Shown here: positions 36,339 to 45,321 of the stretch, piece by piece | How positions within the stretch are numbered: the first letter of the stretch is position 1 | How the letters are laid out: every line of letters begins with the position of its first letter | The notes under the pieces: model-generated | What the model was told of the DNA's origin: nothing | The model's input: only the letters and a program-made list of their open reading frames with translations | Database searches by the model: none | Translations under genes and position numbers: made by a program | Origin: Paenibacillus sp. 32352 | GTDB taxonomy: Bacteria > Bacillota > Bacilli > Paenibacillales > NBRC-103111 | NCBI RefSeq assembly: GCF_002042965.1 | Contig: NZ_MZNT01000004.1 | Span: 124,001-188,000, forward strand | Direction of reading: 5' to 3' | DNA length: 64,000 nt

Positions 36339-38921
36339 TCACATCAATACTTGCGGGTCCACATCCACGCTAATGGTAAGCTTGTGCTGCTTCTCCATAT
36401 CCTCGAATGCGGATACCGCACGCCGTACAAGTCCGGATATGGTAGCTTCTCCACGATATTTTATCATGCATTGAAATCGATATCTATCTTTGATTCGGGC
36501 AATGGGCGATGCGACCGGGCCCAATATTTCAACCGGAAGCGGGTGCAGCTCCTTGGCAAGCTCCTTCAGCCGGGCAGCCAAAGCTTCCGCCGTCCTCATC
36601 AGTAACGGGATCTGTTCATGGCTCATCGTGATCAGAATCAGCCTGTGAAACGGAGGATACTCATGCAGCTTGCGAAGCGTCATTTCCCTCTCCATAAAGC
36701 TGCCATAATCATGCCTGCTGGCACTGATAATGCTGTAATGCTCAGGCGCATAGGTCTGAACGAACACCTCTCCGGGAAGCTCATGCCTGCCCGCTCTCCC
36801 CGCCACCTGCGTCAGCAGCTGGAACGTACGCTCCGCTGCCCGGAAATCCGGCAGATTCAATACCGTATCCGCAGCCAAAGCCCCAACCAGAGTAACATGA
36901 GGAAAATCAAGCCCCTTTGCTACCATCTGGGTACCAAGCAGTACATCCGCCTGCCGGTTGCGGAACATGGTCAGCCACTTTTCATGGGAGCCCTTCTCCG
37001 TTGTCGTATCGACATCCATGCGAATGACCCGGATGCCCGGAAACAGCTTGCCGAGTTCTTCCTCCACACGTTGGGTTCCTGTACCGAAATGACGAATATG
37101 CTCGCTGCTGCAGGACGGACAAACCGTCAACTCGCGCTCGGCATACCCGCAGTAATGACAGCGGATCGCACGCGAGCTTTGATGGTAAGTCAAAGAAATA
37201 TCGCAATGCGGGCATTGAGCCACATATCCGCAGGTGCGGCACATCACGAATGTGGAGTATCCCCGGCGGTTCAATAGCAAAACAATCTGTTCTTTCTTGT
37301 GTAACCGTTCTTCAATCGCTTTATACAAGCCGCGGCTAAACATGGAGCGATTGCCGTTTCGGAGCTCCTCCCTCATGTCAATAATCTGCACTTTGGGAAG
37401 AGGCCTTCCTTCAACCCGATTATGCATCGTCAGCAGTTCAAAACGAACGCGATCTTTTTTTACACGCTGTATGGCAGGCGTATCCGAAGCACTTTCCGCA
37501 TCATCAAAAAGCGGCAGACTTTGAACCTCTACCGTTTCTGCTTGCTGACGGACCTCCGGTGCCGATACAGGAAGCGTTCCGTACATGCTTTCAAGGGATG
37601 GAGTAGCTGAACCCAGGACAACTGCCGCATCGTGCTGTGAAGCGCGAGCGACAGCGACATCCCTGGCATGATATTTGGGGCTCTCCTCCTGCTTATACGA
37701 AGATTCGTGCTCTTCATCAATAATGATCAGGCCGATTTGGGTAAAAGGAGCAAAGATCGCCGATCTGGCCCCAATGACGACGCGTACCTGCTTAAGCATG
37801 ATTTTGCGCCACTCATCATAACGCTCTCCATGGGACAGACGGCTGTGAAGCACTGCCACAAGATCGCCGAAACGTCCTTTGAACCGTTCCACCATTTGAG
37901 GGGTCAGCGAGATTTCCGGAACGAGAACGATCGCTTCCCGCCCTTGATCGAGGCAGGTTTGAATCGATTGCAAATACACTTCTGTTTTTCCGCTGCCGGT
38001 AACCCCGTGAAGCAGAAACACTCTATGCTCACGGTTTGTGACCGCCTGAGCGATTTTGCCGAACACCTGCTGCTGTTCGGGCATTAAAGGCAGCGGCTCC
38101 GTTCTGTTGAATTTTCTCTTTGCATAAGGGTCGCGGAATACTTCGACCTCTTTAATGGTAAGCCATCCCTTATCCGCCAGGCTCTTCACCGTACTTGCGC
38201 TGATTCCGAGCTCATTCAATAGCTCCGTTAGCTTGATCGGGTAAGGGTGCTCCGCCAAATACAGCAGCACTTCCTTTTGCTTGCCCGCTCTTGCCGGCAG
38301 CTCCCTTTCCCATTCCAGCAGCCGTTCAGGCTCATCCGGCGGAAACACTGTCAGTACTTTTTTGGCTGCCATCCGGTCTTTGATCATTTGCATTTCAATC
38401 AGAAGCCCTTCTTCGATCAATTGCTTGATCTCAGCCCCGGAGGAGCTGAATTTTTGAAGAAGAGCTCCCATTTCTACGGAACCTTTTTCGCGTACAAACC
38501 GGATAATCTCTTGCTGCACCGGAAGAAGCAGAACATGCTGACCGTTTGCCGGAATCACTGAAGTGTCTGCCGCAGCCACATGCCGTTCATATTTGGCCTT
38601 TAAAGCGCCGGGAATCATTGCTTGCAAGGCAGTGATCTCGTTGCACAGGTAAGTCTGGCTAATCCAATGTGCCAGTGCAACCAAATCCGGAGTTAATGGG
38701 GGATACAGATCCATAACCTCTTCAATAGGCTTTACTTTACCGGGATCAATATCCGATCGTTGATGCAGCTCGACGACGAACCCCTGCAGCTTGCGCGGGC
38801 CAAACGGGACGCCGACCCGGCTTCCGACAGCCACCCACTCCCGCATGGCTTCGGGAACAAAATAATCGAAAGCGCGGTTAGTTTGCTTGGCCGGGACGTC
38901 CACTATGACTTTTGCGTACAT
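36339..38921 (-). CDS. priA: Primosomal helicase PriA
   Basis: Restarts collapsed replication forks. It has 860 residues, slightly long for the family. N-terminal 3'-end-binding domain, Walker A HGVTGSGKTEVYL (about 308-320), DEEH box, then two zinc-binding cysteine sets (CRTCGYVAQCPHCD and CHYCG...CPSC) and C-terminal GRAGRHELPG. Its ATG overlaps the coaBC stop codon. Confidence 0.96.
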   Translation of the reverse strand: MYAKVIVDVPAKQTNRAFDYFVPEAMREWVAVGSRVGVPFGPRKLQGFVVELHQRSDIDPGKVKPIEEVMDLYPPLTPDLVALAHWISQTYLCNEITALQAMIPGALKAKYERHVAAADTSVIPANGQHVLLLPVQQEIIRFVREKGSVEMGALLQKFSSSGAEIKQLIEEGLLIEMQMIKDRMAAKKVLTVFPPDEPERLLEWERELPARAGKQKEVLLYLAEHPYPIKLTELLNELGISASTVKSLADKGWLTIKEVEVFRDPYAKRKFNRTEPLPLMPEQQQVFGKIAQAVTNREHRVFLLHGVTGSGKTEVYLQSIQTCLDQGREAIVLVPEISLTPQMVERFKGRFGDLVAVLHSRLSHGERYDEWRKIMLKQVRVVIGARSAIFAPFTQIGLIIIDEEHESSYKQEESPKYHARDVAVARASQHDAAVVLGSATPSLESMYGTLPVSAPEVRQQAETVEVQSLPLFDDAESASDTPAIQRVKKDRVRFELLTMHNRVEGRPLPKVQIIDMREELRNGNRSMFSRGLYKAIEERLHKKEQIVLLLNRRGYSTFVMCRTCGYVAQCPHCDISLTYHQSSRAIRCHYCGYAERELTVCPSCSSEHIRHFGTGTQRVEEELGKLFPGIRVIRMDVDTTTEKGSHEKWLTMFRNRQADVLLGTQMVAKGLDFPHVTLVGALAADTVLNLPDFRAAERTFQLLTQVAGRAGRHELPGEVFVQTYAPEHYSIISASRHDYGSFMEREMTLRKLHEYPPFHRLILITMSHEQIPLLMRTAEALAARLKELAKELHPLPVEILGPVASPIARIKDRYRFQCMIKYRGEATISGLVRRAVSAFEDMEKQHKLTISVDVDPQVLM

Positions 38922-40132
38922 CAGTTCGCCTTATCTCCCTTCTTGATCCGTTCCGCCACATGGACTAGCAGATTCCTGGCTACTTCCAGTTTGCTCATGA
39001 CCGGAAGAGCCTCGACCAGTCCGTTATTATCGTAAATTCGAACCACATTCGTGTCCGTGCCGAATCCGGCCCCTTCTTGAGTCACGTCGTTAGCGACGAG
39101 CAAATCGCAGTTTTTGCGTTTCAGCTTATCAATAGCATGCTCGTCAATGCGCTCCGTTTCCGCGGCGAAGCCAACGATATACTGATGCGTCTTAAGACTG
39201 CCGATTGTCTGCAAAATATCCGGATTTTTCACGAGCTTCAGTGTCATTTCCTCGTCCTGTTTCTTGATCTTCTGCTTTGCCTGCTCCGCAGGACGATAAT
39301 CGGCTACAGCCGCAGCCTTAATAAGAATATCCGTATCCGGCATTCTGGACACAACCGCTTCCAGCATGTCTTGGGCAGACTCTATGCGCACGGTGCGAAT
39401 TCCTTCAGGAAGCGCAGCCGACGCCTTACCGACTACCAAAGTGACATCCGCTCCCATACTCCGGGCCGCTTCTGCAATGGCAAAGCCCATTTTCCCAGAG
39501 GAATCGTTGGTCAAGTAACGTACCGGATCAATCCGCTCGACGGTTCCCCCTGCCGTAACAAGCAGCTTCTTTCCTTGCAGCAGCTTACGATCCGCAAAAA
39601 AACGCTCGATAGCCGCAACGATTTGTTCCGGCTCCTCCAGCCTTCCTTTGCCGACATAGCCGCAAGCCAGTTGTCCGGTTCCCGGCTCAATAAACCGTAC
39701 CCCGCGATCGGCTAACGTACGCATATTGGCCTGGACGGCCGGATGGCCATACATATGTACATTCATTGCCGGAGCAACAAAGATCGGAGCCGTCGTTGCA
39801 AGCAGTGTTGTACTGAGCATGTCATCTGCCAGACCTTGAGCCATCTTGGCGATGATATTCGCCGTTGCAGGCGCAACAACGACCAAATCGGCGCGATCGG
39901 CCAAATCGATATGCGAAACAACCGATGCATCCTTCTCGTCGAACGTATCCACAATCACATCATGCCGGGATAGCGTTTGAAAGGTCAGCGGCGCAATAAA
40001 GCGAGTCGCCGATTCCGTCATGATCACTCTGACATCCGCACCTGCCTGCTTAAGCTTGCTGCAGATAGCAGCCGCTTTATAAGCGGCGATGCCTCCGCTG
40101 ACACCTAAAAGTATCGTCTTACCGTTCAGCAT
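38921..40132 (-). CDS. coaBC: Bifunctional phosphopantothenoylcysteine decarboxylase / synthetase
   Basis: Two consecutive steps of CoA synthesis. It has 403 residues: an N-terminal flavin decarboxylase (about 1-185; GVSGGIAAYK, PAMNVHMY, ACGYVGKGRL with catalytic Cys) and a C-terminal CTP-dependent synthetase (about 190-403; VTAGGTVERIDPVR, KAAAVADYRP). The ATG at 40132 has GGGAGGTGG upstream; the GTG three codons earlier abuts it. Confidence 0.96.
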   Translation of the reverse strand: MLNGKTILLGVSGGIAAYKAAAICSKLKQAGADVRVIMTESATRFIAPLTFQTLSRHDVIVDTFDEKDASVVSHIDLADRADLVVVAPATANIIAKMAQGLADDMLSTTLLATTAPIFVAPAMNVHMYGHPAVQANMRTLADRGVRFIEPGTGQLACGYVGKGRLEEPEQIVAAIERFFADRKLLQGKKLLVTAGGTVERIDPVRYLTNDSSGKMGFAIAEAARSMGADVTLVVGKASAALPEGIRTVRIESAQDMLEAVVSRMPDTDILIKAAAVADYRPAEQAKQKIKKQDEEMTLKLVKNPDILQTIGSLKTHQYIVGFAAETERIDEHAIDKLKRKNCDLLVANDVTQEGAGFGTDTNVVRIYDNNGLVEALPVMSKLEVARNLLVHVAERIKKGDKAN

Positions 40133-40154
40133 CCGGTCCACCTCCCGATATTCG

Positions 40155-40183
40155 AGAAAAAAATAACAACCACGAGGGTTGTT
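40155..40183 (-). terminator. Weak terminator or attenuator between rpoZ and coaBC
   Basis: On the minus strand AACAACC / GGTTGTT (7 bp) is followed by ATTTTTTTC, just before the coaBC ribosome-binding site. It is short and AU-rich and probably reduces rather than stops transcription, since no promoter fits between it and coaBC. Confidence 0.55.
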
Positions 40184-40191
40184 GGTAAAGG

Positions 40192-40407
40192 TTACTTCAC
40201 TGATTCTTTATTTTGCAGCTTCTCGTAAGAAATGTGATCTTCATAAATTTCTTCCAGCGCCAGACCGACAAATTTATGCGATCTTTTGTTGCGAACCTCG
40301 GTTTTGGAACCGTCGCGAAGCATTCTGGCCCGCTTGGCTGCCGCTACTACTAACGAATATTTACTGTCTACTTTGTCCAGCAATTTATCGATTGAAGGAT
40401 ATAACAT
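40192..40407 (-). CDS. rpoZ: RNA polymerase omega subunit
   Basis: A 71-residue omega subunit starting [20 protein letters not shown], with AAAKRARM and alpha-helical C-terminus. AGAGGTGA precedes the ATG at 40407, two bases after the gmk stop codon. The gmk-rpoZ-coaBC order is conserved. Confidence 0.96.
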   Translation of the reverse strand: MLYPSIDKLLDKVDSKYSLVVAAAKRARMLRDGSKTEVRNKRSHKFVGLALEEIYEDHISYEKLQNKESVK

Positions 40408-40409
40408 GC

Positions 40410-41030
40410 TTAGTTCACCTCTGCCATCCATTGTTTGATTTTATTAACGACTCTTTCTTTACGGCAATGCTCTGATACGATAATCGACTGAATCCTGGAA
40501 CAGGCATTCTCCACACGATCGTTAACGATTGCGTAATCATAATGCTCCATTAGACGAATCTCATCCATGGCGACCGACATCCGGTTGCGGATGGATTCCT
40601 CAGACTCTGTCCCCCGGCCGACAATGCGGTTCTCAAGCTCATCCATGGAAGGAGGCAACAGGAAAATAAATACGCCTTCCGGGAACTTTTGCTTCACCTT
40701 CAGCGCACCCTGCACTTCGATTTCGAGGATGATGTCGTTACCGGCATTTAATGTGTCTTCCACGAATTTTCTTGGGGTGCCATAATAATTTCCGACGTAT
40801 TCCGCCCATTCCAGCATCTGATCCTCTTCGATCAGCTTCTGGAACTGCTCTCTCGTCTTAAAGAAATAGTTTACTCCGTCCACTTCCCCTTGCCTTGGCT
40901 CACGGGTAGTGGCGGATACCGAATAGATCAGCTCGGGTGCGCATTGTCTTAACGCCTTGCATACTGTTCCCTTGCCTACTCCGGATGGACCCGAAAGTAC
41001 AATTAAGATTCCCTTTTCCTTACTCGTCAT
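40410..41030 (-). CDS. gmk: Guanylate kinase
   Basis: Phosphorylates GMP to GDP. It has 206 residues with P-loop [31 protein letters not shown] and EIEVQGA. The ATG at 41030 has AAGGA eight bases upstream; the ATG two codons earlier is too close to it. It overlaps the 3' end of remA by 11 bases. Confidence 0.97.
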   Translation of the reverse strand: MTSKEKGILIVLSGPSGVGKGTVCKALRQCAPELIYSVSATTREPRQGEVDGVNYFFKTREQFQKLIEEDQMLEWAEYVGNYYGTPRKFVEDTLNAGNDIILEIEVQGALKVKQKFPEGVFIFLLPPSMDELENRIVGRGTESEESIRNRMSVAMDEIRLMEHYDYAIVNDRVENACSRIQSIIVSEHCRKERVVNKIKQWMAEVN

Positions 41031-41280
41031 GATCATCGTCCTTATTAGAAAGTCGATGGGCCACCGTTTCTGGCTGCACAGCAGACAAGATGACATGATC
41101 GCTGTCCGTTATAATCACTGCACGCGTACGGCGGCCGTAGGTTGCATCAATCAGCATGTGACGGTCGCGCGCTTCTTGGATAATTCTTTTGATAGGCGCG
41201 GATTCCGGACTCACGATGGAAATGATTCGGTTAGCGGATACGATGTTACCGAATCCGATATTAATAAGTTTGATTGCCAT
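41020..41280 (-). CDS. remA: Extracellular matrix regulator RemA (DUF370)
   Basis: DNA-binding activator of biofilm matrix and osmoprotection genes in Bacillus. It has 86 residues starting [14 protein letters not shown] with the family core [21 protein letters not shown] lies seven bases before the ATG. Gene order yicC-remA-gmk matches Bacillus yloC-remA-gmk. Confidence 0.95.
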   Translation of the reverse strand: MAIKLINIGFGNIVSANRIISIVSPESAPIKRIIQEARDRHMLIDATYGRRTRAVIITDSDHVILSAVQPETVAHRLSNKDDDHDE

Positions 41281-41442
41281 CTTGTTTCCTCCTAAGAGCT
41301 TTCCCGAACGGGAAGTACATCGTAAGCTCAGCAGATGATATTGAAAAGGATGTCTGCACTCATGAACATCGTCTGAGCTTCTCCACAGGTAAAGCCTACA
41401 TCGTAAAGCATAACCCAAGCCTGCTGTCGCAAAACGTGGTTG

Positions 41443-42324
41443 TTACTCAATATTTTGAATCTGCTCTCTCATTTTCTCCAGCTCCGCCTTCATTTCAACT
41501 ACGATGGCGGTAAGACCGGCATGATTGGCTTTGGAGCCGATGGTGTTCACTTCTCTATTCATTTCCTGAACTAGAAAATCCAGCTTCCTACCTATCGGCT
41601 CTGGCGAGCTTAGCAGCTGCCTGCACTGCTGAAAATGACTAAGCAGTCTTGTTATTTCTTCATCCACATTGGCACGGTCCGCAAACACGGCTACCTCCGT
41701 TGCCAGCCGCACTTCATCAATCACAGGCTGCTGCATCAGCTCCTGAATTCGGGCACGCAGCTTGACAGCATAATCCTGCACAGCCTGAGGCGATAATCGG
41801 CGCGCCTGCTCAAGGTATAATTCCAGAGCCTGCACGCGCTGCAGCGTATCTTCCCCTAAATGGGCTCCCTCCAAGGTACGCATCTGGATGAGCTGCTGAA
41901 CCGCTTCTTGAACACACAGTGTCCATTCGCGCTCCATATCCTCTTCGGCTGCTTCATCCGTCTCACGGAACGTTATCAGCTCAGGTATGCGCAGGTAGTC
42001 TTGAAGCGCCAATGAGCCTTCCAATCCGAACTTTGCCTTCAACTGATCGGCCGCTGAACGATATGCCTCAGCTGCTACCCAGTTGATCTCCATGGAACCG
42101 GCTGCATCCGTCTTCCGCTCCACCGACACAAATACGTCTACGCGGCCGCGCTTGATTTCCTGCTGAACGACGCGCTTTACGAGGTCTTCATATTTCATCC
42201 ATTCTCGGGGCATCCGGACTTGCACTTCACAATAGCGGTGATTGACGGATTTCACGTCCATCTGAACATGGTAACCCGCAAAGGAACGATTTGCTTGTCC
42301 GAATCCGGTCATACTGCGAACCAT
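41443..42324 (-). CDS. yicC: YicC family endoribonuclease (YloC)
   Basis: YicC-family proteins are RNases implicated in sRNA or mRNA decay. It has 293 residues beginning MVRSMTGFGQA with the conserved VNHRYCEV and KRGRVDV segments, a coiled-coil-rich middle and C-terminal REVNTIGSKAN. I chose ATG at 42324 because GGATGTGA precedes it and the family starts here; an ATG five codons earlier has no site. Confidence 0.9.
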   Translation of the reverse strand: MVRSMTGFGQANRSFAGYHVQMDVKSVNHRYCEVQVRMPREWMKYEDLVKRVVQQEIKRGRVDVFVSVERKTDAAGSMEINWVAAEAYRSAADQLKAKFGLEGSLALQDYLRIPELITFRETDEAAEEDMEREWTLCVQEAVQQLIQMRTLEGAHLGEDTLQRVQALELYLEQARRLSPQAVQDYAVKLRARIQELMQQPVIDEVRLATEVAVFADRANVDEEITRLLSHFQQCRQLLSSPEPIGRKLDFLVQEMNREVNTIGSKANHAGLTAIVVEMKAELEKMREQIQNIE

Positions 42325-42361
42325 GGCATTCACATCCATTATTCTATATTAATTCATTTTG

Positions 42362-44269
42362 TCAATGGGTACAAGTGGAAACTGCCCGGCCGGATTTCTC
42401 CCACACATAGTTCGTCAGCTGTACCGTCATTTCATAGGAAAGGAACGGCGTCATCAAATAAATACCGTTAAAATATTTCATCGCCGTATCCAGCAATTCT
42501 TTGGCGATTTGTACCCCCATAGCGCGGCCTTCTTCACCCTTCAGCTCTCCCATCCTCTGACGCACGTCGTCGGACAATTGAATTCCGGGCACCTCGTTAT
42601 GGAGATAGGTTGCATTGCCTCCGCTTGCCAGAGGCATGATTCCGATAAAAATAGGAACGGATAAGTGCTTCGTCGCTTCATATATTTTTTCTATTAATTC
42701 CGCATTATAAACAGGCTGCGTCATAATATAATCCGCGCCCGCCTCAATTTTGCGCTCCAGCCTTTGGACGGCTTTGTCCAAATATTTGACGTTAGGATTA
42801 AATGCGGCTCCGACAATAAAATTAGCCGTCTTCTTCAGTGCCTTGCCCGAGAAGGCGACTCCTTCGTTCAACTGCTTGATCATACGGATGATTTCGAACG
42901 AAGTCAAGTCGTACACCGAGCTGGAGCCGGGCAAATCGCCGAATCGCGCAGGGTCGCCTGTTACAGCAAGTACATGGTCGATTCCAAGTGCGTGGAGACC
43001 CATCATGTGCGACTGGGTTCCGATCATATTCCGGTCGCGGCACGCGATATGAATCAGCGGTCGCAGGCCTGTCTGTTCTTTGACCAAATAACCGAGAGCC
43101 AAGTTGCTCATCCGGGTTACGGCGAGGGAATTATCCGCCATCGTTAATGCATCGACGCGGGCTTCTTTCAGCGCTTGGGCGCCTTGCATAAATTTGGTGA
43201 TATCCAAATCCCTCGGAGGATCCAGCTCTACAATGACAGTATGGCGCTGTTTGACCAGCTCCACGATGTTGGGCTCCTGATTGGAAGCTCCTCCATCCGG
43301 AAACGGTGCGAACTGGAGCTCGGCCGCCTTCGATTTCTCTTGCTCTGCCGACGACACAGTCCCCGCGTTCTGCAAGCGGGTCACTTTTGTCGCATCCGGT
43401 GTGTACTCATGCAGCGATTGCGCCATTGCAGCAACATGCTCTGGAGTCGTACCGCAGCATCCTCCGATGATCCGGACGCCCAGATCGGCAAACTTGAGCG
43501 CCGTCTCGGCAAAATATTGCGGTGTCGCCGCATACGTAAACCGCCCGTCCACATAATCCGGTATTCCCGCATTCGGGAATACCGAATACGGAAGCGGATC
43601 GCTCATTCCGGCCACCTTTTCAAGCGAACGGAGCAAGCCGTTAGGACCGCTTCGGCAGTTAAAGCCGACGACGTCCGCTCCATGCTGCTTCAGCTTGGCG
43701 AAGGCTTCCGGCAGCGTCACGCCGTCGTGGGTCGTCCCGGTGCCTTCCGTGGCAAACTGGCAGATGACGGGAATGTCGCTCAGCTTGCGAATGATTTTGA
43801 GCGCAATCAGCATTTCTTCCAGATCATAAAACGATTCCAGAAGCAGACCGTCGACCTGCGTATCAAGCAGTATTTCGATTTGCTGGCGTATATCTTCCTT
43901 TACCTTTGTTGTCCGCACATTTTTTCTTTTGCCGGCACGTATCGACCCGATCGCTCCGACGACGTAAGCATCTTTTCCGACCGCTTTACGGGCAAGCTCT
44001 ACACCTGCGCGGTTAATAGCCTCTACGTCCTGCTCCAGACCGTACTTGGACAGCTTTTCGCGATTGGCAGAAAAGGTATTCGTTTCAATAAGCCGCGCGC
44101 CCGCCTCGTAATAACGGCGATGGACGTCCATAATAACATCCGGCTTTAACAGATTCAATTCCTCATAGGAAATTCCAACCGGAAACCCCAATTGGTACAA
44201 ATAAGTCCCCATGGCTCCATCGCCGACCAATATATGCTGACGGAGCGCTTCTCTCAACTCAAGCTTCAT
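42362..44269 (-). CDS. yitJ: Bifunctional homocysteine S-methyltransferase / methylenetetrahydrofolate reductase (YitJ type)
   Basis: Couples methyl-THF formation to methionine synthesis. It has 635 residues: an N-terminal homocysteine methyltransferase barrel with zinc ligands GFNC and IIGGCCGTTPEH, a variable linker (about 305-340), and a C-terminal MetF-type barrel (DPPRDLDITKF, CRDRNMIGTQSHMMG, DYIMTQPVYNAE). GAGGCGGAAG precedes the ATG. In B. subtilis this gene has a SAM riboswitch; only 37 bp separate it from dapF here and no riboswitch fits. Confidence 0.92.
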   Translation of the reverse strand: MKLELREALRQHILVGDGAMGTYLYQLGFPVGISYEELNLLKPDVIMDVHRRYYEAGARLIETNTFSANREKLSKYGLEQDVEAINRAGVELARKAVGKDAYVVGAIGSIRAGKRKNVRTTKVKEDIRQQIEILLDTQVDGLLLESFYDLEEMLIALKIIRKLSDIPVICQFATEGTGTTHDGVTLPEAFAKLKQHGADVVGFNCRSGPNGLLRSLEKVAGMSDPLPYSVFPNAGIPDYVDGRFTYAATPQYFAETALKFADLGVRIIGGCCGTTPEHVAAMAQSLHEYTPDATKVTRLQNAGTVSSAEQEKSKAAELQFAPFPDGGASNQEPNIVELVKQRHTVIVELDPPRDLDITKFMQGAQALKEARVDALTMADNSLAVTRMSNLALGYLVKEQTGLRPLIHIACRDRNMIGTQSHMMGLHALGIDHVLAVTGDPARFGDLPGSSSVYDLTSFEIIRMIKQLNEGVAFSGKALKKTANFIVGAAFNPNVKYLDKAVQRLERKIEAGADYIMTQPVYNAELIEKIYEATKHLSVPIFIGIMPLASGGNATYLHNEVPGIQLSDDVRQRMGELKGEEGRAMGVQIAKELLDTAMKYFNGIYLMTPFLSYEMTVQLTNYVWEKSGRAVSTCTH

Positions 44270-44306
44270 TATCTTCCGCCTCGCTTTTCCCCAATAAATG
44301 CGCTCA

Positions 44307-45149
44307 TTACAATGTTACGGTGCCTTCGAACACTTGCTCCGCCGGACCGGTCATGAACACGTGATTGCTTGCCTCGTCCCATTCTATGAATAAATCCCCG
44401 CCTTTTAAGGAAACCGTGGCCGAACGCTCCGACTTACCGTTCAGAACGGAGGCAACCAGCGTCGCACAGGCTCCAGTTCCGCAAGCGAGCGTCGGTCCCG
44501 CTCCCCGCTCCCATACTCGCATATCCATAGCGACGGGGGATTTGACCGTTACAAATTCTACGTTGACGCGGCGAGGAAACATAGGATGCACTTCAAGCTT
44601 GGGTCCCCAAGCGGCCAAGTCAAAGCCTACGGCATCCTCCACATAGATTACGCAGTGAGGATTCCCCATCGAAACGGCTGTAAACGCAAACTGGCGTCCG
44701 TCTACTTCGATAGGGTGGTTCAATACGACATCGAGGTCGAGCGCCGTCGGCACTTCCGTTCCTTTTAATATCGGCGCCCCCATATCTACGCGGACTGCTG
44801 TCACCTTCCCATTATCAACCGTGAGCTGCACTTGTTGAGCTCCCGCTCCGATCGTTTCCACCGTGATCTCCCGTCTATCAGGGTCGACCAGACCATGCTC
44901 GTAAATATATTTGGCAACACAGCGAACTGCATTGCCGCATTGTTCGGATTCAGAGCCGTCCGAATTTATAATTCTCATCTTGTAATCCGCTATTTCTGAA
45001 GGAAGTATATATACTAAACCGTCTGCCCCGATTCCGAAAAACCGGCTGCACAGCCGGACCGCAAGCTGGCTCGCATCGGCAGGGAGTTCCTTTTCTCCTC
45101 CGACAACGATAAAATCATTCCCGAGTCCATGCATTTTTGTAAAGTTCAT
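44307..45149 (-). CDS. dapF: Diaminopimelate epimerase
   Basis: Makes meso-diaminopimelate for peptidoglycan and lysine. It has 280 residues starting MNFTKMHGLGNDF; the two catalytic cysteines lie in SEQCGNAVRCVA and LACGTGACATLVAS. The ATG at 45149 follows AGGGGAG. Confidence 0.97.
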   Translation of the reverse strand: MNFTKMHGLGNDFIVVGGEKELPADASQLAVRLCSRFFGIGADGLVYILPSEIADYKMRIINSDGSESEQCGNAVRCVAKYIYEHGLVDPDRREITVETIGAGAQQVQLTVDNGKVTAVRVDMGAPILKGTEVPTALDLDVVLNHPIEVDGRQFAFTAVSMGNPHCVIYVEDAVGFDLAAWGPKLEVHPMFPRRVNVEFVTVKSPVAMDMRVWERGAGPTLACGTGACATLVASVLNGKSERSATVSLKGGDLFIEWDEASNHVFMTGPAEQVFEGTVTL

Positions 45150-45266
45150 TGCTTCTCCCCTGCTTTCTATCCTACTCCCGTATTCTTTTGGTTTAGCCAT
45201 TATCATAACGCAAAAACAAGGTAATGCATAGTTTTTCCGCAAAATTTTAACCGATTTCGGGCTAAA

Positions 45267-45307
45267 AAGCAAAAAACCGGCTCATGGGCATTTTTCCCAT
45301 CGCCGGT
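45267..45307 (-). terminator. Terminator after the P-type ATPase gene
   Basis: On the minus strand ACCGGC and ATGGG arms pair with CCCAT and GCCGGT around a seven-base loop and are followed by TTTTTTGC, 15 bases after the stop codon. Confidence 0.85.
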
Positions 45308-45321
45308 CTTGCGGAATCTGT

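Noticed and set aside
43175..44149. 324-codon plus-strand frame opposite the yitJ-type gene
   Set aside because: Shadow frame; the minus-strand gene has complete domain motifs.
44270..44306. SAM riboswitch before the yitJ-type gene, as in B. subtilis
   Set aside because: Only 37 bases separate it from dapF, too short for the element.
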